A DNA stretch of 64,000 nucleotides, taken from contig NZ_OZ038525.1 in NCBI RefSeq assembly GCF_964036645.1, positions 1,411,501 through 1,475,500 of the forward strand. The letters run 5' to 3'. This document shows positions 36,614 to 46,356 of the stretch, piece by piece. The position numbers were made by a program, and so were the translations under genes. The notes below the pieces were generated by a model, which worked only from the letters and a program-made list of their open reading frames with translations, was not told the origin of the DNA and did no database searches. Source of the DNA: Tenacibaculum sp. 190524A02b (lineage in GTDB: Bacteria; Bacteroidota; Bacteroidia; Flavobacteriales; Flavobacteriaceae). The stretch's first letter is position 1, and every line of letters starts with the position of its first letter.

Positions 36614-36997
36614 ATGAGTAATAATTTTTTAAAGGTGATAGTCTTTATAATTAGTTTTACTTTTATAAACTCTATCAAATGTATTGCACAAAATGAAGTA
36701 GATTCCATATCTATTAGAAAAGTTCTAAAAAAAGAAAAACCTACTACTCTTCAACCTGAAAGAGAGCATAGAAAAAAAGACTATAAAAGTATAAGAAGAA
36801 AAATTGTTAGTGATAAAATAGCTGCAAAAAAGAAGAGGAATGAAGAGCTAATGAAAATTAGAAAAGAGAGAACTGAACAAAAAAGAAAAAGAATAGCTTT
36901 AAAGAAAAAGTTAATTAAAGAGAAAAAAGCGTTAAGAAAAAAGAAGTTAGAGGAAGCTAGAAAAAAGAAACTTAGAAAACAAAAAGAAAAAGCTTAA
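36614..36997 (+). CDS. secreted, highly basic Lys/Arg-rich protein
   Basis: A 127-residue protein with signal peptide (about 1-25, ending IKCIAQ), then almost entirely Lys, Arg and Glu in a long predicted single helix or coiled coil (KKRNEELMKIRKERTEQKRK). The C-terminus is nearly all KKxxLRKK. It has no family I recognise. Exported polycationic helices might bind nucleic acid, LPS or acidic polysaccharide; that is inference. Monocistronic, 80 bases after the TPR lipoprotein. Confidence 0.7.
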   Translation: MSNNFLKVIVFIISFTFINSIKCIAQNEVDSISIRKVLKKEKPTTLQPEREHRKKDYKSIRRKIVSDKIAAKKKRNEELMKIRKERTEQKRKRIALKKKLIKEKKALRKKKLEEARKKKLRKQKEKA

Positions 36998-37075
36998 AAG
37001 AAATAAGTAAATAAACCTACCAAGCATTTTACCTTTTATACTTGTAAAAGTTTTCCTATTTAAAGAAAAAAACTA

Positions 37076-37690
37076 CTACATTAATATTAAAGCTGCAATA
37101 CCAATAAAGACTATTATTTGCGCCCATTTAAGGTAAATCCCTATTTTTTTATTCTGCTTTAGATATGTAGAAATACTTCCTGCTAAAATAGCAATAGAAG
37201 AAAAGACTATAAAAGATACAACTATAAACAAGCCTCCTAAAACATAAAATTGTATAATAGTGTTTATCGTTTTTGAAAATAGAAATTGAGGGAAAAAAGC
37301 TAGAAAAAATATTGTTACCTTAGGGTTTAGTACATTCATCCAAAAACCAGTTTTAAATAACTGTATAGGAGTTTTTTGTTCTATATCTTCAGTAGAAAAA
37401 GCAATTTCTGGATTACTTTGATATACTTTATATGCCAAATACAATAAATATGCAGCCCCTAATAACTTGATAGTAAAAAATAAATTTTCATTTCTATTAA
37501 TTATTTCAGAAACTCCAAAAGCGACTAGAGTTGTATGAATAATACACCCTGTCATTAAACCGGCAACAGTTGCTAACCCATATTTTTTACCATTTACTAT
37601 GCTTTGAGTAAGTACAAAAATATTATCTGGTCCTGGTGAAATTGACAATGTTAATGTGGCTAATACAAAGGAAGCTAGAGTTTCTATCAT
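37076..37690 (-). CDS. LysE/RhtB-family amino-acid exporter
   Basis: A 204-residue inner-membrane protein with about six helices. The N-terminal signature LSISPGPDNIFVLTQSIVNGKKYGL and the GAAYLLYLAYKV block identify the LysE/RhtB superfamily, which exports amino acids or their analogues. The substrate is unknown. Starts 6 bases after mqo, so cotranscribed. Confidence 0.92.
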   Translation of the reverse strand: MIETLASFVLATLTLSISPGPDNIFVLTQSIVNGKKYGLATVAGLMTGCIIHTTLVAFGVSEIINRNENLFFTIKLLGAAYLLYLAYKVYQSNPEIAFSTEDIEQKTPIQLFKTGFWMNVLNPKVTIFFLAFFPQFLFSKTINTIIQFYVLGGLFIVVSFIVFSSIAILAGSISTYLKQNKKIGIYLKWAQIIVFIGIAALILM

Positions 37691-37696
37691 TTAGTT

Positions 37697-39175
37697 TTAT
37701 AATTTTAATATAGTTTTTACCTCTTTTAATTTATCTTTAAATAGTTTTTCCGTTAGAGTTATATTATAAAAAGGAACCATTTCCTTTAATTTTTCTTTCC
37801 CTCCTTTAGCCTCTATGAGTTCTGGAAAAGCTTTTTCTATAACTGACAACATTATAGAAGTAGCTGTTGACGCACCTGGTGAAGCGCCTAATAAACAAGT
37901 AATACTTCCATCTTTACTACTAATAACCTCTGTTCCAAACTGTAGTTTTCCTCCTTCAAATTCATTATTTTTAATAATTTGAACTCTTTGTCCAGCTTTC
38001 ACCACTTTCCAATCTTCATCTTTAGCGTTTTTCATAAACTTTCGTAACGAATTCATTCTTTCTTCTTTCCCCATTAGCACTTGTTCTATCAAATATTGGG
38101 TTAAGGGTAAATTATGCCAAAAAGCACCTAACATTGAAGGAATATTATCAAAGTTAATTGATTTTAATAAATCTAAATTAGAACCTTCTTTTAAAAACTT
38201 AGGGCTAAAACCTGCAAAAGGACCAAACATTAATTGTTGTTCTCCATCAATATAACGAGTATCTAAATGTGGTGTTGACATTGGAGGATCACCTATTCCA
38301 GCTTTACTATATACTTTGGCATTATGTTTTGAAATAATTTCTTTATTAGTACATACTAGCCATTCACCACTTACAGGGAAACCTCCATAACCTTCTTTTT
38401 CTTCTATTTCTACCTTTTGTAACAAAAGTAAACTCCCTCCACCTGCACCTATAAACACATGCTTCGCTTCTACATTTTCCTTTTTTCCTGTTTTTTTATT
38501 TTTAAATTCAACAGTCCAATCTAACTCTGGATCTGGATCTACATCCAAGACCTCATAATTACAATGAACAGGCGTATCAAACTCCTCTGCTAAAATCTTA
38601 AATAGTTTTTCTGTTAAAGCTCCAAAATTCACCTCAGTACCTCTATCGATTCTGGAAGCTGCCATCACTTCATTTTCTTCTCTATTTTGAGCTATTAAAG
38701 GAAACCATTCCTTCATTTTTTGCACATCAGTAGTAAACTCAATAGTATCAAACATAAAGTGCTCTTTAAAAGCTTTATATCTCTTTTCTAGATACTCAGA
38801 ATTTTCTTTTCCAAACACCCAACTATGATGTTTTACTGGCATTACAAAATTTTTTGGCTCTTCTATTAAACCATTTTTCACCAAATAAGCCCAAAATTGT
38901 TTAGATACTTCAAATTGCTGGCATATTTTAATTGCTTTGTCAATATTTATAGCTCCATCTTTATTTTCGGGGCAATAGTTTAATTCACACAATGCTGAAT
39001 GTCCTGTACCAGCATTGTTCCATGCTTTAGAACTTTCACTTGCAACTGATTCTAATTTTTCTAAAATTAAAATATCTAATTTAGGGTTGAGTAATTTCAC
39101 CAATAAAGCCAGATTAGCACTCATAATACCTCCTCCAACACAAATTAAATCGTATTCTTTTTTAAAATTACTCAT
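37697..39175 (-). CDS. mqo: malate:quinone oxidoreductase
   Basis: FAD-dependent, membrane-associated enzyme that oxidises malate to oxaloacetate and feeds electrons to menaquinone, replacing or supplementing malate dehydrogenase. 492 residues; FAD site DLICVGGGIMSANLALL, then SSKAWNNAGTGHSALCELNY, and a C-terminal LLGASPGASTATSIML are diagnostic. 21 bases after pyrD. Confidence 0.96.
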   Translation of the reverse strand: MSNFKKEYDLICVGGGIMSANLALLVKLLNPKLDILILEKLESVASESSKAWNNAGTGHSALCELNYCPENKDGAINIDKAIKICQQFEVSKQFWAYLVKNGLIEEPKNFVMPVKHHSWVFGKENSEYLEKRYKAFKEHFMFDTIEFTTDVQKMKEWFPLIAQNREENEVMAASRIDRGTEVNFGALTEKLFKILAEEFDTPVHCNYEVLDVDPDPELDWTVEFKNKKTGKKENVEAKHVFIGAGGGSLLLLQKVEIEEKEGYGGFPVSGEWLVCTNKEIISKHNAKVYSKAGIGDPPMSTPHLDTRYIDGEQQLMFGPFAGFSPKFLKEGSNLDLLKSINFDNIPSMLGAFWHNLPLTQYLIEQVLMGKEERMNSLRKFMKNAKDEDWKVVKAGQRVQIIKNNEFEGGKLQFGTEVISSKDGSITCLLGASPGASTATSIMLSVIEKAFPELIEAKGGKEKLKEMVPFYNITLTEKLFKDKLKEVKTILKL

Positions 39176-39196
39176 ACTAGACTTTTTTAAAAGCGA

Positions 39197-40231
39197 TTAT
39201 TGCCTAGCTAATATAGCTTTATTTATTCTCTTTACTAAACTTGGTCCTTCATAAATGAAACCAGTATATATCTGAACTAAATCTGCTCCTGCCTCTATTT
39301 TTTCAATAGCATCTTTTTCAGAATGAATACCTCCAACCCCTATAATTGGAAAAGCTTTTTGTGAATTATCCGCTAAATACTTTATAATGCGAGTGCTTCT
39401 ATCTTTAATTGGCTGACCACTTAATCCTCCATTCCCTATATTTTCAAGTGTATCCTTACTCGCTTTTAAACCTTCTCTATTCACAGAAGTATTAGAGGCT
39501 ATTACACCATCAATCTTTGTTTCGGCAACCAAACCTATAATTTCATCCAATTGCTGATTGTTTAAATCTGGAGCTATCTTTAACAATATTGGTTTCGGAT
39601 TTTGTTCTTGGTTATTTATCTTTTGTACTTCAGTTATTAATTCTTTTAAATAATCTGCATCTTCCAACTTTGCATGACTACTTACATTTGGGCAACTTAC
39701 ATTTAAAACAAAGTAATCTACATAAGGATGTAACCCTTTAAAACAGGTCAAATAATCTTGGGTATAACCTTCTGGAGAAGTGTTTGTATTTTTACCAATA
39801 TTCCCTCCTATTATAATTTTACCTTTATTCTTTTTTAGTTGCGTTATTGCTGCTTCTAAACCTTCATTATTAAATCCCATTCGGTTTATTATGCCTTTAT
39901 CATCTTTTAATCTAAAAAGACGTTGCTTTGGATTACCAACTTGACCTTTTGGGGTTACTGTTCCTATTTCTACAAATCCAAAACCAAAATCTGCTAATTC
40001 ATTGTACAAAACCGCATTTTTGTCAAATCCTGCTGCTAAACCTACTGGATTTTTAAAAGTTAATCCAAATAAATTTCTTTCTAATTTTTTATCATTCACA
40101 TGATATAAATTTCTAAAAATAAAAGAAAACAAAGGTATTTTAGATAAAAATTTAACCAATGAAAATGTGAAATAATGAATTTTTTCTGGATCAAAAAGAA
40201 AAAATATAGGACGAATTATTGATTTATACAT
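39197..40231 (-). CDS. pyrD: dihydroorotate dehydrogenase (quinone), class 2
   Basis: Membrane-bound FMN enzyme of pyrimidine synthesis that passes electrons to quinone. 344 residues: an N-terminal membrane-docking helix region (residues 1-40), [15 protein letters not shown], the catalytic Ser region [20 protein letters not shown], and [25 protein letters not shown]. Class 2 is shown by the N-terminal extension and the Ser. Precedes mqo, another quinone-dependent dehydrogenase. Confidence 0.96.
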   Translation of the reverse strand: MYKSIIRPIFFLFDPEKIHYFTFSLVKFLSKIPLFSFIFRNLYHVNDKKLERNLFGLTFKNPVGLAAGFDKNAVLYNELADFGFGFVEIGTVTPKGQVGNPKQRLFRLKDDKGIINRMGFNNEGLEAAITQLKKNKGKIIIGGNIGKNTNTSPEGYTQDYLTCFKGLHPYVDYFVLNVSCPNVSSHAKLEDADYLKELITEVQKINNQEQNPKPILLKIAPDLNNQQLDEIIGLVAETKIDGVIASNTSVNREGLKASKDTLENIGNGGLSGQPIKDRSTRIIKYLADNSQKAFPIIGVGGIHSEKDAIEKIEAGADLVQIYTGFIYEGPSLVKRINKAILARQ

Positions 40232-40276
40232 TTGTGTTATTTATATAATTTTAGTTGTGTTATTTATTAGGTATAA

Positions 40277-40302
40277 AAAAACTCCATAAAAATGGAGTTT
40301 TT
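40277..40302 (-). terminator. terminator of pheT
   Basis: Stem AAAAACTCCAT/ATGGAGTTTTT with 4-base loop, just beyond the pheT stop codon at 40306 and before pyrD. Confidence 0.88.
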
Positions 40303-40305
40303 AAC

Positions 40306-42732
40306 TTATCTTAATACAGCATCTAAATTCTTTTCAAAAGTTTGCTGTAGCTTTTGCATTATTTTATCTATTTGTTTGTCTGCTAATGTTTTGTTTTCAT
40401 CTTGTAATACAAAACTCACAGCATATGATTTTTTCCCTTCTGGTAATTTATCTCCCTCGTAAACATCAAACAAATCAACTTCTTTTAAAAGCTTTCTTTC
40501 TGATTGAAATGCTAGGTTATACAGTTCTTTAAACTCTGTTTTATTATCTAATAAAAGTGCTAAATCACGTTTTACCGCTGGATACTTTGGCAAATCACTC
40601 ACTTTTATTTTCTTTTTACCAACTACTTCTAAAATATTTTTCCAATTAAAATCAGCAAATAACACTTCTTGCTTAATTGAAAATTCTTTTAAAATACTTC
40701 TTTTAACAACTCCAAATTCAACAAGTTTTATTTTACCTAAGCTAAACACTAGGCCTTCTGAAAACACATCTGTTTTTACTGGAGAAGACTTTAAAGACGA
40801 AACACCTAATCTTTCTAATATAGAAGTAATAACACCTTTTAAATAAAAGAAATCTGAAGTTCCAGCAGCTACTTTCCAACTATCTTTTACTTTACTTCCA
40901 GTAACAAACAATGTTAAATGTTTATCTTCTTGGTAACCGCTTTCATATTTGTGATAGGTTTTACCAAACTCATAAAATTTTAGTGAATTTTGTTTTCTAT
41001 TAATATTATAGGCTACACTTTCTAAACCACTAAATAGTAATGACTGACGCATTACTTTTAAATCATTACTTAACGGATTAAGCATTTCTACATTATAATC
41101 AGGATTTAAATTTTCTGATAACGCAATATAATCGGCTTTTGTTAGTGAATTAGCCATGGTTTCATTAAAACCTAAAGCGGTTAGTTGCTCAGCAACAACA
41201 TTCTCTACTTTTATTTCTTTATTATTATCAAAAGATATAGAAGTATTTAACTTATGTGAAAACTCAATATTATTGTAACCATACACACGTAAAATTTCCT
41301 CTATAATATCAGCTTCTCTTTGAACATCTACTCTATACGAAGGTATTGTTAATCCTAAACCTGCTTCGGTAGCACTGTTTATTTTAATATCTAAAGAAGC
41401 TAAAATATTTTTAATCGTTTCTTTAGGTATTTCTTGACCTATTAACCTGTAAGTATTTTCAAAAGATAAAAATACTTGGAAATCATCTACTTTTTCAGGG
41501 TAAAAATCTAAAACATCTGAAGACATTTTTCCTCCTGCATACTCCTCTATTAATAACGCTGCTCTTTTTAAAGCATACTTTGTCATGTTTATATCAATAC
41601 CTCTTTCAAAACGGAAAGAAGCGTCCGTATTTAAACCATGACGTTTAGCTGTTTTACGAATAGAAACTGGATTAAAATAAGCACTCTCTAAAAAGATAGT
41701 TGTTGTATGTTCCGTAACTCCTGAATTCAAACCACCAAATACACCTCCAATACATAAAGGATTGTCATCTACATCACAAATCATTATATCTTCTGCAGAC
41801 AATTCTCTTTCTACTTCATCTAATGTTGTAAACTTCGTTCCTTCTGCTAAGTTTTTTACAACTACTTTATTTCCTTTTATCTTTAAAGCATCAAAAGCAT
41901 GTAATGGCTGACCTAACTCATGTAAAACATAGTTTGTTATGTCTACAATATTATTTTTAGGGGTTAATCCAATTGCTTTTAATCTATTCTGAATCCATTC
42001 TGGTGAGTCTTTTACTTCTACATCAGTAATTGTTATCCCACAATATCTTGGAACCAACTCTTTATTATCGACCTCTATATCTACTTTAAAAGTTCTTTCA
42101 TCTACATGAAAATCAGACACTGAAGGAGATATTAACTCTAAACTTGTTCCTTGCTGAATTAATCCTGCTCTTAAATCACGTGCAACACCAAAATGACTCA
42201 TGGCATCTGCTCTATTAGGTGTTAAACCAATTTCAAAAACGTAATCAATTTCAATATTAAAAACATCAGCACATGGAGTTCCTGGAGTTAACTTCTCATC
42301 AAGAATCATAATTCCATCATGTCCCTTACCTAAACCTAGTTCATCCTCAGCACATATCATTCCATGACTTTCTTCTCCTCTTATCTTACCTTTTTTTATC
42401 TTAAAGCCTTCACCTTTTTCATCATACAACATAGTACCAATAGTAGCCACAGGAACTTTTTGACCAGCATCTACATTAGGAGCTCCACAAACTATTTGAA
42501 CTGGAGCCTCACCTCCTAAATTAACAGTAGTTACTTTTAACTTATCAGCATTAGGGTGCTTTACACATGTCAAAACTTCCCCAACTACAACTCCACTAAG
42601 GCTTCCTTTAATACTTTCCACCTTTTCAATTCCTTCTACTTCAAGTCCAAGGTCAGTTAATAACTCTCCTGTTTTTTCTACTTCCCAATCAATTTGTAAA
42701 AATTGTCTTAACCAATTGTATGATATCTTCAT
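40306..42732 (-). CDS. pheT: phenylalanyl-tRNA synthetase beta subunit
   Basis: Forms the alpha2beta2 synthetase that charges tRNA-Phe. 808 residues: start MKISYNWLRQFLQID, tRNA-binding domain (about 40-150, VVGEVLTCVKHPNADKLKV), B3/B4 editing domain (GLTPNRADAMSHFGVARDL), B5 domain (LGLTIPSYRVDVQREADIIEEILRVYG around it) and C-terminal FDX-ACB domain (YPAVKRDLALLLD). No pheS is nearby, as often in Bacteroidota. Confidence 0.97.
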   Translation of the reverse strand: MKISYNWLRQFLQIDWEVEKTGELLTDLGLEVEGIEKVESIKGSLSGVVVGEVLTCVKHPNADKLKVTTVNLGGEAPVQIVCGAPNVDAGQKVPVATIGTMLYDEKGEGFKIKKGKIRGEESHGMICAEDELGLGKGHDGIMILDEKLTPGTPCADVFNIEIDYVFEIGLTPNRADAMSHFGVARDLRAGLIQQGTSLELISPSVSDFHVDERTFKVDIEVDNKELVPRYCGITITDVEVKDSPEWIQNRLKAIGLTPKNNIVDITNYVLHELGQPLHAFDALKIKGNKVVVKNLAEGTKFTTLDEVERELSAEDIMICDVDDNPLCIGGVFGGLNSGVTEHTTTIFLESAYFNPVSIRKTAKRHGLNTDASFRFERGIDINMTKYALKRAALLIEEYAGGKMSSDVLDFYPEKVDDFQVFLSFENTYRLIGQEIPKETIKNILASLDIKINSATEAGLGLTIPSYRVDVQREADIIEEILRVYGYNNIEFSHKLNTSISFDNNKEIKVENVVAEQLTALGFNETMANSLTKADYIALSENLNPDYNVEMLNPLSNDLKVMRQSLLFSGLESVAYNINRKQNSLKFYEFGKTYHKYESGYQEDKHLTLFVTGSKVKDSWKVAAGTSDFFYLKGVITSILERLGVSSLKSSPVKTDVFSEGLVFSLGKIKLVEFGVVKRSILKEFSIKQEVLFADFNWKNILEVVGKKKIKVSDLPKYPAVKRDLALLLDNKTEFKELYNLAFQSERKLLKEVDLFDVYEGDKLPEGKKSYAVSFVLQDENKTLADKQIDKIMQKLQQTFEKNLDAVLR

Positions 42733-42893
42733 TTTTTAATATCTGATTTAGCCTGCAAATTTAAACAAATTAAACCAAAAATTTAACCGTATCTAAACAT
42801 GTTTATATCTTACTGATAGTTAACAATTTGGTAACATTAGAATTTATAAAAAAGTGTTTATTTGTGCGAATTTTTAAAAGTTAACAAATATTT

Positions 42894-45455
42894 ATGAAAA
42901 AAATTTATCCCTTCTTACTTTTATTTATATCAGCAACTGTATTTGCACAAGTTCCTACTTATTATAATGATGTAAATATAAATCTTACAGGAAGCTCTTT
43001 AAGAAACGCTTTAGCTACTAAAATTATTAGTACGCATACTACTAATTTATCCTATACACCTGGTGTATGGAATGCTTTAAAACAAACTGATTTAGATCCT
43101 AATAACAACTCAAAAGTTTTACTTATTTATGGGTATAATGATACAGACGGAAACCACGTTACAGATAGAACTAGAGGCAAAGATGATAATGGTGGAAACG
43201 CAGGCTCTGAATGGAATAGAGAACATGTTTACCCTAAATCATTAGGAAATCCAAATTTAGGAACCTCTGGTCCTGGTGCAGATGTACATCATTTACGACC
43301 TGCAGATATTTCTTTTAATTCACAAAGAGGTAGTCAAAAATTTGCTCAAGGTTCTGGAAATGCCGGTAGTGTTTCTGGCGGATGGTATCCTGGTGACGAA
43401 TGGAAAGGTGATGTTGCTAGAATGATGTTATACATGTACTTGCGTTATGGTAATCAATGTTTACCTAAGAATGTTGCGGTAGGTAGTTCACCTTCTTCTG
43501 ATAACAACATGGTTTCAATGCTTTTAGAGTGGAACGCTCAAGATCCTGTTTCTAATCTTGAAAAACAAAGAAACCCAATTGTAGAAAATTTACAAGGCAA
43601 TAGAAATCCTTTTATTGATAATCCTGCTTTTGCTACAAAAATTTGGGGTGGTCCTCAGGCTGAAGATTTATTTGGTACCGGATCTGGTGATACACAAGCA
43701 CCAACTGCACCAAGTAATTTAACAGTTTCAAATACTACAGCTACATCAGTGAACTTAACCTGGAATGCTTCTTCTGATAATGTTAGTGTAACTGGATATG
43801 ATGTATACAGGAATAATACGAAAATAACTACTGTTTCAAACACTAATTATCAAGTTAATGGATTAACTCCAGCTACTAACTATTCTTTTTATATAAAAGC
43901 TAAAGATGCTGCCAACAATATTTCAACTGCTAGTAATACAGTTAGTGTTACAACTTCTTCAGGAGGTTCTACTGGCACAGCTACAGATTTATTAATCTCA
44001 GAATATATTGAGGGATCATCTAATAACAAAGCCATTGAATTAGCAAATTTTACAGGAAATACTATTAATTTGTCTAACTACAGTCTAAAAAAAGCGACTA
44101 ATGGTGGAGGCTGGTCAAGCACTTTAGCTCTTAACGGACAATTGACTAATGGAAAAACTTACGTGATTGCTCATACAAGTGCGTCTTCTACTGTAAAGAA
44201 CAAAGCACAAAAAACTGATTCAGGAGTACTTTCTTTTAATGGGAATGATGCTATTGGTTTATTTAAAAACAATGTACTTATTGACTTAATTGGAAACCCT
44301 AATAGTTCTAACACCTTTGCTAAGGACAAAACATTACAAAGAAAAAGTACTGTTAATTCACCTAACATTACTTATGTTACTTCTGAATGGAATATTTTAT
44401 CTAAAGATACTTTTTCTGGTTTGGGAAACCACACTATAGATGGAGGTAGTACTCCTGACACTTCTGCTCCAACAACTCCAAGTAACTTAACAATTTCTAA
44501 CATTACTCAAAATTCTATGCAATTAAACTGGAATGCTTCTTCTGATAATATTGCTGTTACTGGATATGATGTATATAGGAATTCTGTAAAAGTAGCTACC
44601 TCTACTTCTACTAATTTTTCAGTTACTGGATTAAATGCTAGTACAAATTATAACTTTTACATTAAAGCTAAAGACGCTGCTGGTAATAGTTCATCTGCTA
44701 GTACTGTTAAATCTGCTACCACTTTAGCGAACAATCTAAGTTATTGTTCTTCTAAAGGCAATAATGCTAACTTTGAGTTTATTGATAATATTGTACTTGG
44801 TGGTATTTCAAATAGCACAAATAGTAATGGTGGTTATGCTGATTTTACTTCTTTAACAGGAACACTACCATATGGTAGTAATACAATTGTAGTTAGTGCT
44901 GGTTTCTCTGATTCTTCTTATACCGAAAATTGGAGAGTATGGATAGACTTCAATCAAAATGGAACTTTTGATAGTAATGAACTAGTGGTAAATGGTTCTT
45001 CCTCTAGTGCTGGTAACTTATCTTATAACTTTAATATACCATCAACTGCTAAATCTGGAAAAACCAGAATGCGAGTTTCTATGAAATGGAACGGTACTCC
45101 TGCTCCTTGTGAAACATTTTCCTATGGTGAAGTTGAAGATTATTCTGTCATTATTGGAGCCTCTAATAGGTTAGATTCTAAAAACATTAAAACTGTAAAA
45201 ATTGATGGAAAACTAGGTAATGAGCCAGCCTCTTTTGATGCTAACATTTACCCTAATCCTGCTAAAGACTTTGTTTCTTTACAGTTAATAGACGGTAGAA
45301 CTTCTAGTTTTGAGATTTATAATTCAATAGGACAAGTTGTTTCTAAAGGAAAATCTTCTAGAGCTATTAATCTTTCAAGCTTAGCAAAAGGTATTTACAT
45401 AATAAACATAAACGATGGTAATAAAACTATTACCAAAAAACTTATTAAAGAGTAA
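42894..45455 (+). CDS. type IX-secreted endonuclease I with FN3, lamin-tail and GEVED domains
   Basis: An 853-residue multidomain exoprotein. Signal peptide (about 1-18); endonuclease I domain (about 20-260) with the beta-beta-alpha metal motif EWNREHVYPKS and HHLRPADISFNSQRG; FN3 (about 270-355); lamin-tail domain (ATDLLISEYIEGSSNNKAIEL, about 362-520); second FN3 (about 525-612); GEVED domain (WRVWIDFNQNGTFDS to YGEVEDYSV, about 620-755); and a C-terminal sorting domain (IYPNPAKDFVSLQL, KGIYIININDG, KKLIKE). A likely extracellular DNase for nutrient use. Strong terminator follows. Confidence 0.92.
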   Translation: MKKIYPFLLLFISATVFAQVPTYYNDVNINLTGSSLRNALATKIISTHTTNLSYTPGVWNALKQTDLDPNNNSKVLLIYGYNDTDGNHVTDRTRGKDDNGGNAGSEWNREHVYPKSLGNPNLGTSGPGADVHHLRPADISFNSQRGSQKFAQGSGNAGSVSGGWYPGDEWKGDVARMMLYMYLRYGNQCLPKNVAVGSSPSSDNNMVSMLLEWNAQDPVSNLEKQRNPIVENLQGNRNPFIDNPAFATKIWGGPQAEDLFGTGSGDTQAPTAPSNLTVSNTTATSVNLTWNASSDNVSVTGYDVYRNNTKITTVSNTNYQVNGLTPATNYSFYIKAKDAANNISTASNTVSVTTSSGGSTGTATDLLISEYIEGSSNNKAIELANFTGNTINLSNYSLKKATNGGGWSSTLALNGQLTNGKTYVIAHTSASSTVKNKAQKTDSGVLSFNGNDAIGLFKNNVLIDLIGNPNSSNTFAKDKTLQRKSTVNSPNITYVTSEWNILSKDTFSGLGNHTIDGGSTPDTSAPTTPSNLTISNITQNSMQLNWNASSDNIAVTGYDVYRNSVKVATSTSTNFSVTGLNASTNYNFYIKAKDAAGNSSSASTVKSATTLANNLSYCSSKGNNANFEFIDNIVLGGISNSTNSNGGYADFTSLTGTLPYGSNTIVVSAGFSDSSYTENWRVWIDFNQNGTFDSNELVVNGSSSSAGNLSYNFNIPSTAKSGKTRMRVSMKWNGTPAPCETFSYGEVEDYSVIIGASNRLDSKNIKTVKIDGKLGNEPASFDANIYPNPAKDFVSLQLIDGRTSSFEIYNSIGQVVSKGKSSRAINLSSLAKGIYIININDGNKTITKKLIKE

Positions 45456-45473
45456 ATTAACCCAAATACATCA

Positions 45474-45510
45474 TAAAGAGGCTATCTAATGCATTTAGAT
45501 AGCCTCTTTA
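45474..45510 (+). terminator. strong terminator of the nuclease gene
   Basis: 16-base stem TAAAGAGGCTATCTAA with its exact complement, loop TGCAT, 18 bases beyond the stop codon. Confidence 0.92.
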
Positions 45511-45572
45511 ACTTTATTATATACAATAAATACCAAAGAAGTAATTTGCCTCCTTTAGTTTCCTTGTTAAAT

Positions 45573-46295
45573 TTATTTAATGTTAATATTCTCTAATACT
45601 ATTTCTGATACTTTCTTCAGATTTCCTTCTTCATAAATCTTATCTATATCCAAAAAGTTAATCGTATTTTCTTTTGGTTTATAGTTATTGTAATCCACTA
45701 AACGTACTCCGCTTATTAAATGTTCTTTTTTAACATCTCTAAAACGAACTCCACCTCCGTTTGTATGGTATTTGTAGGCTAAATATTCTAACTTGAACGT
45801 TTCTGTATTAAACCAATAAAGAAATACATCATCAAAATCATCTCCTCCTCCTTCTTGATTAAAAGTTACCTGAACTTTATAATATGTTTTTCCTTTAATT
45901 ACAATAGAAGGTAGTAACTTTTTATTTACAGCTTTATCATTTAAGCCTAATGGTAAAATTGAAAAATAATGTACTGAATTTACTGAATTAGCATATCTTT
46001 TGACATCCTTATCAGATAAATTAACTAAACTGTCATTTATAAACCTTTTAAAACCCAAATTAGAAAGCACATCTTTAATTACTATACTGTCTTGTTTCCA
46101 TACTTTTGTATACTCATAACTTCCATTATTTCTATTAGCTTTATAGTTTTTCCCTCTAAAATCAAAAGAAATTTCTGCTGTATTCAATTTTTCTAACCCA
46201 GACTTATTTATTGATAAATCTACTATTTGTTGTGCGGTGTATTCTGGTTTACATCCAGTAAAAGCTATTAGTAATAGGAATATAAAATATCTCAT
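45573..46295 (-). CDS. DUF6503-like lipoprotein
   Basis: A 240-residue lipoprotein (lipobox AFTGC, Cys15). The order AQQIVDLSINKSGLEKLNTA, ISFDFRGKNYKANRN, a YTKVWKQDS strand and the central GKTYYKVQVTFNQEGGGDDFDD resembles DUF6503 proteins of Bacteroidota, likely a LolA/LppX-like fold. Function unknown. 61 bases after the cytochrome c peroxidase gene, maybe the same transcript. Confidence 0.65.
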   Translation of the reverse strand: MRYFIFLLLIAFTGCKPEYTAQQIVDLSINKSGLEKLNTAEISFDFRGKNYKANRNNGSYEYTKVWKQDSIVIKDVLSNLGFKRFINDSLVNLSDKDVKRYANSVNSVHYFSILPLGLNDKAVNKKLLPSIVIKGKTYYKVQVTFNQEGGGDDFDDVFLYWFNTETFKLEYLAYKYHTNGGGVRFRDVKKEHLISGVRLVDYNNYKPKENTINFLDIDKIYEEGNLKKVSEIVLENINIK

Positions 46296-46356
46296 GGTGG
46301 TTTATTTATTTGTTTTGGTCGTAATGAAACATCAAAATTACAGTAAAAAATACTAT

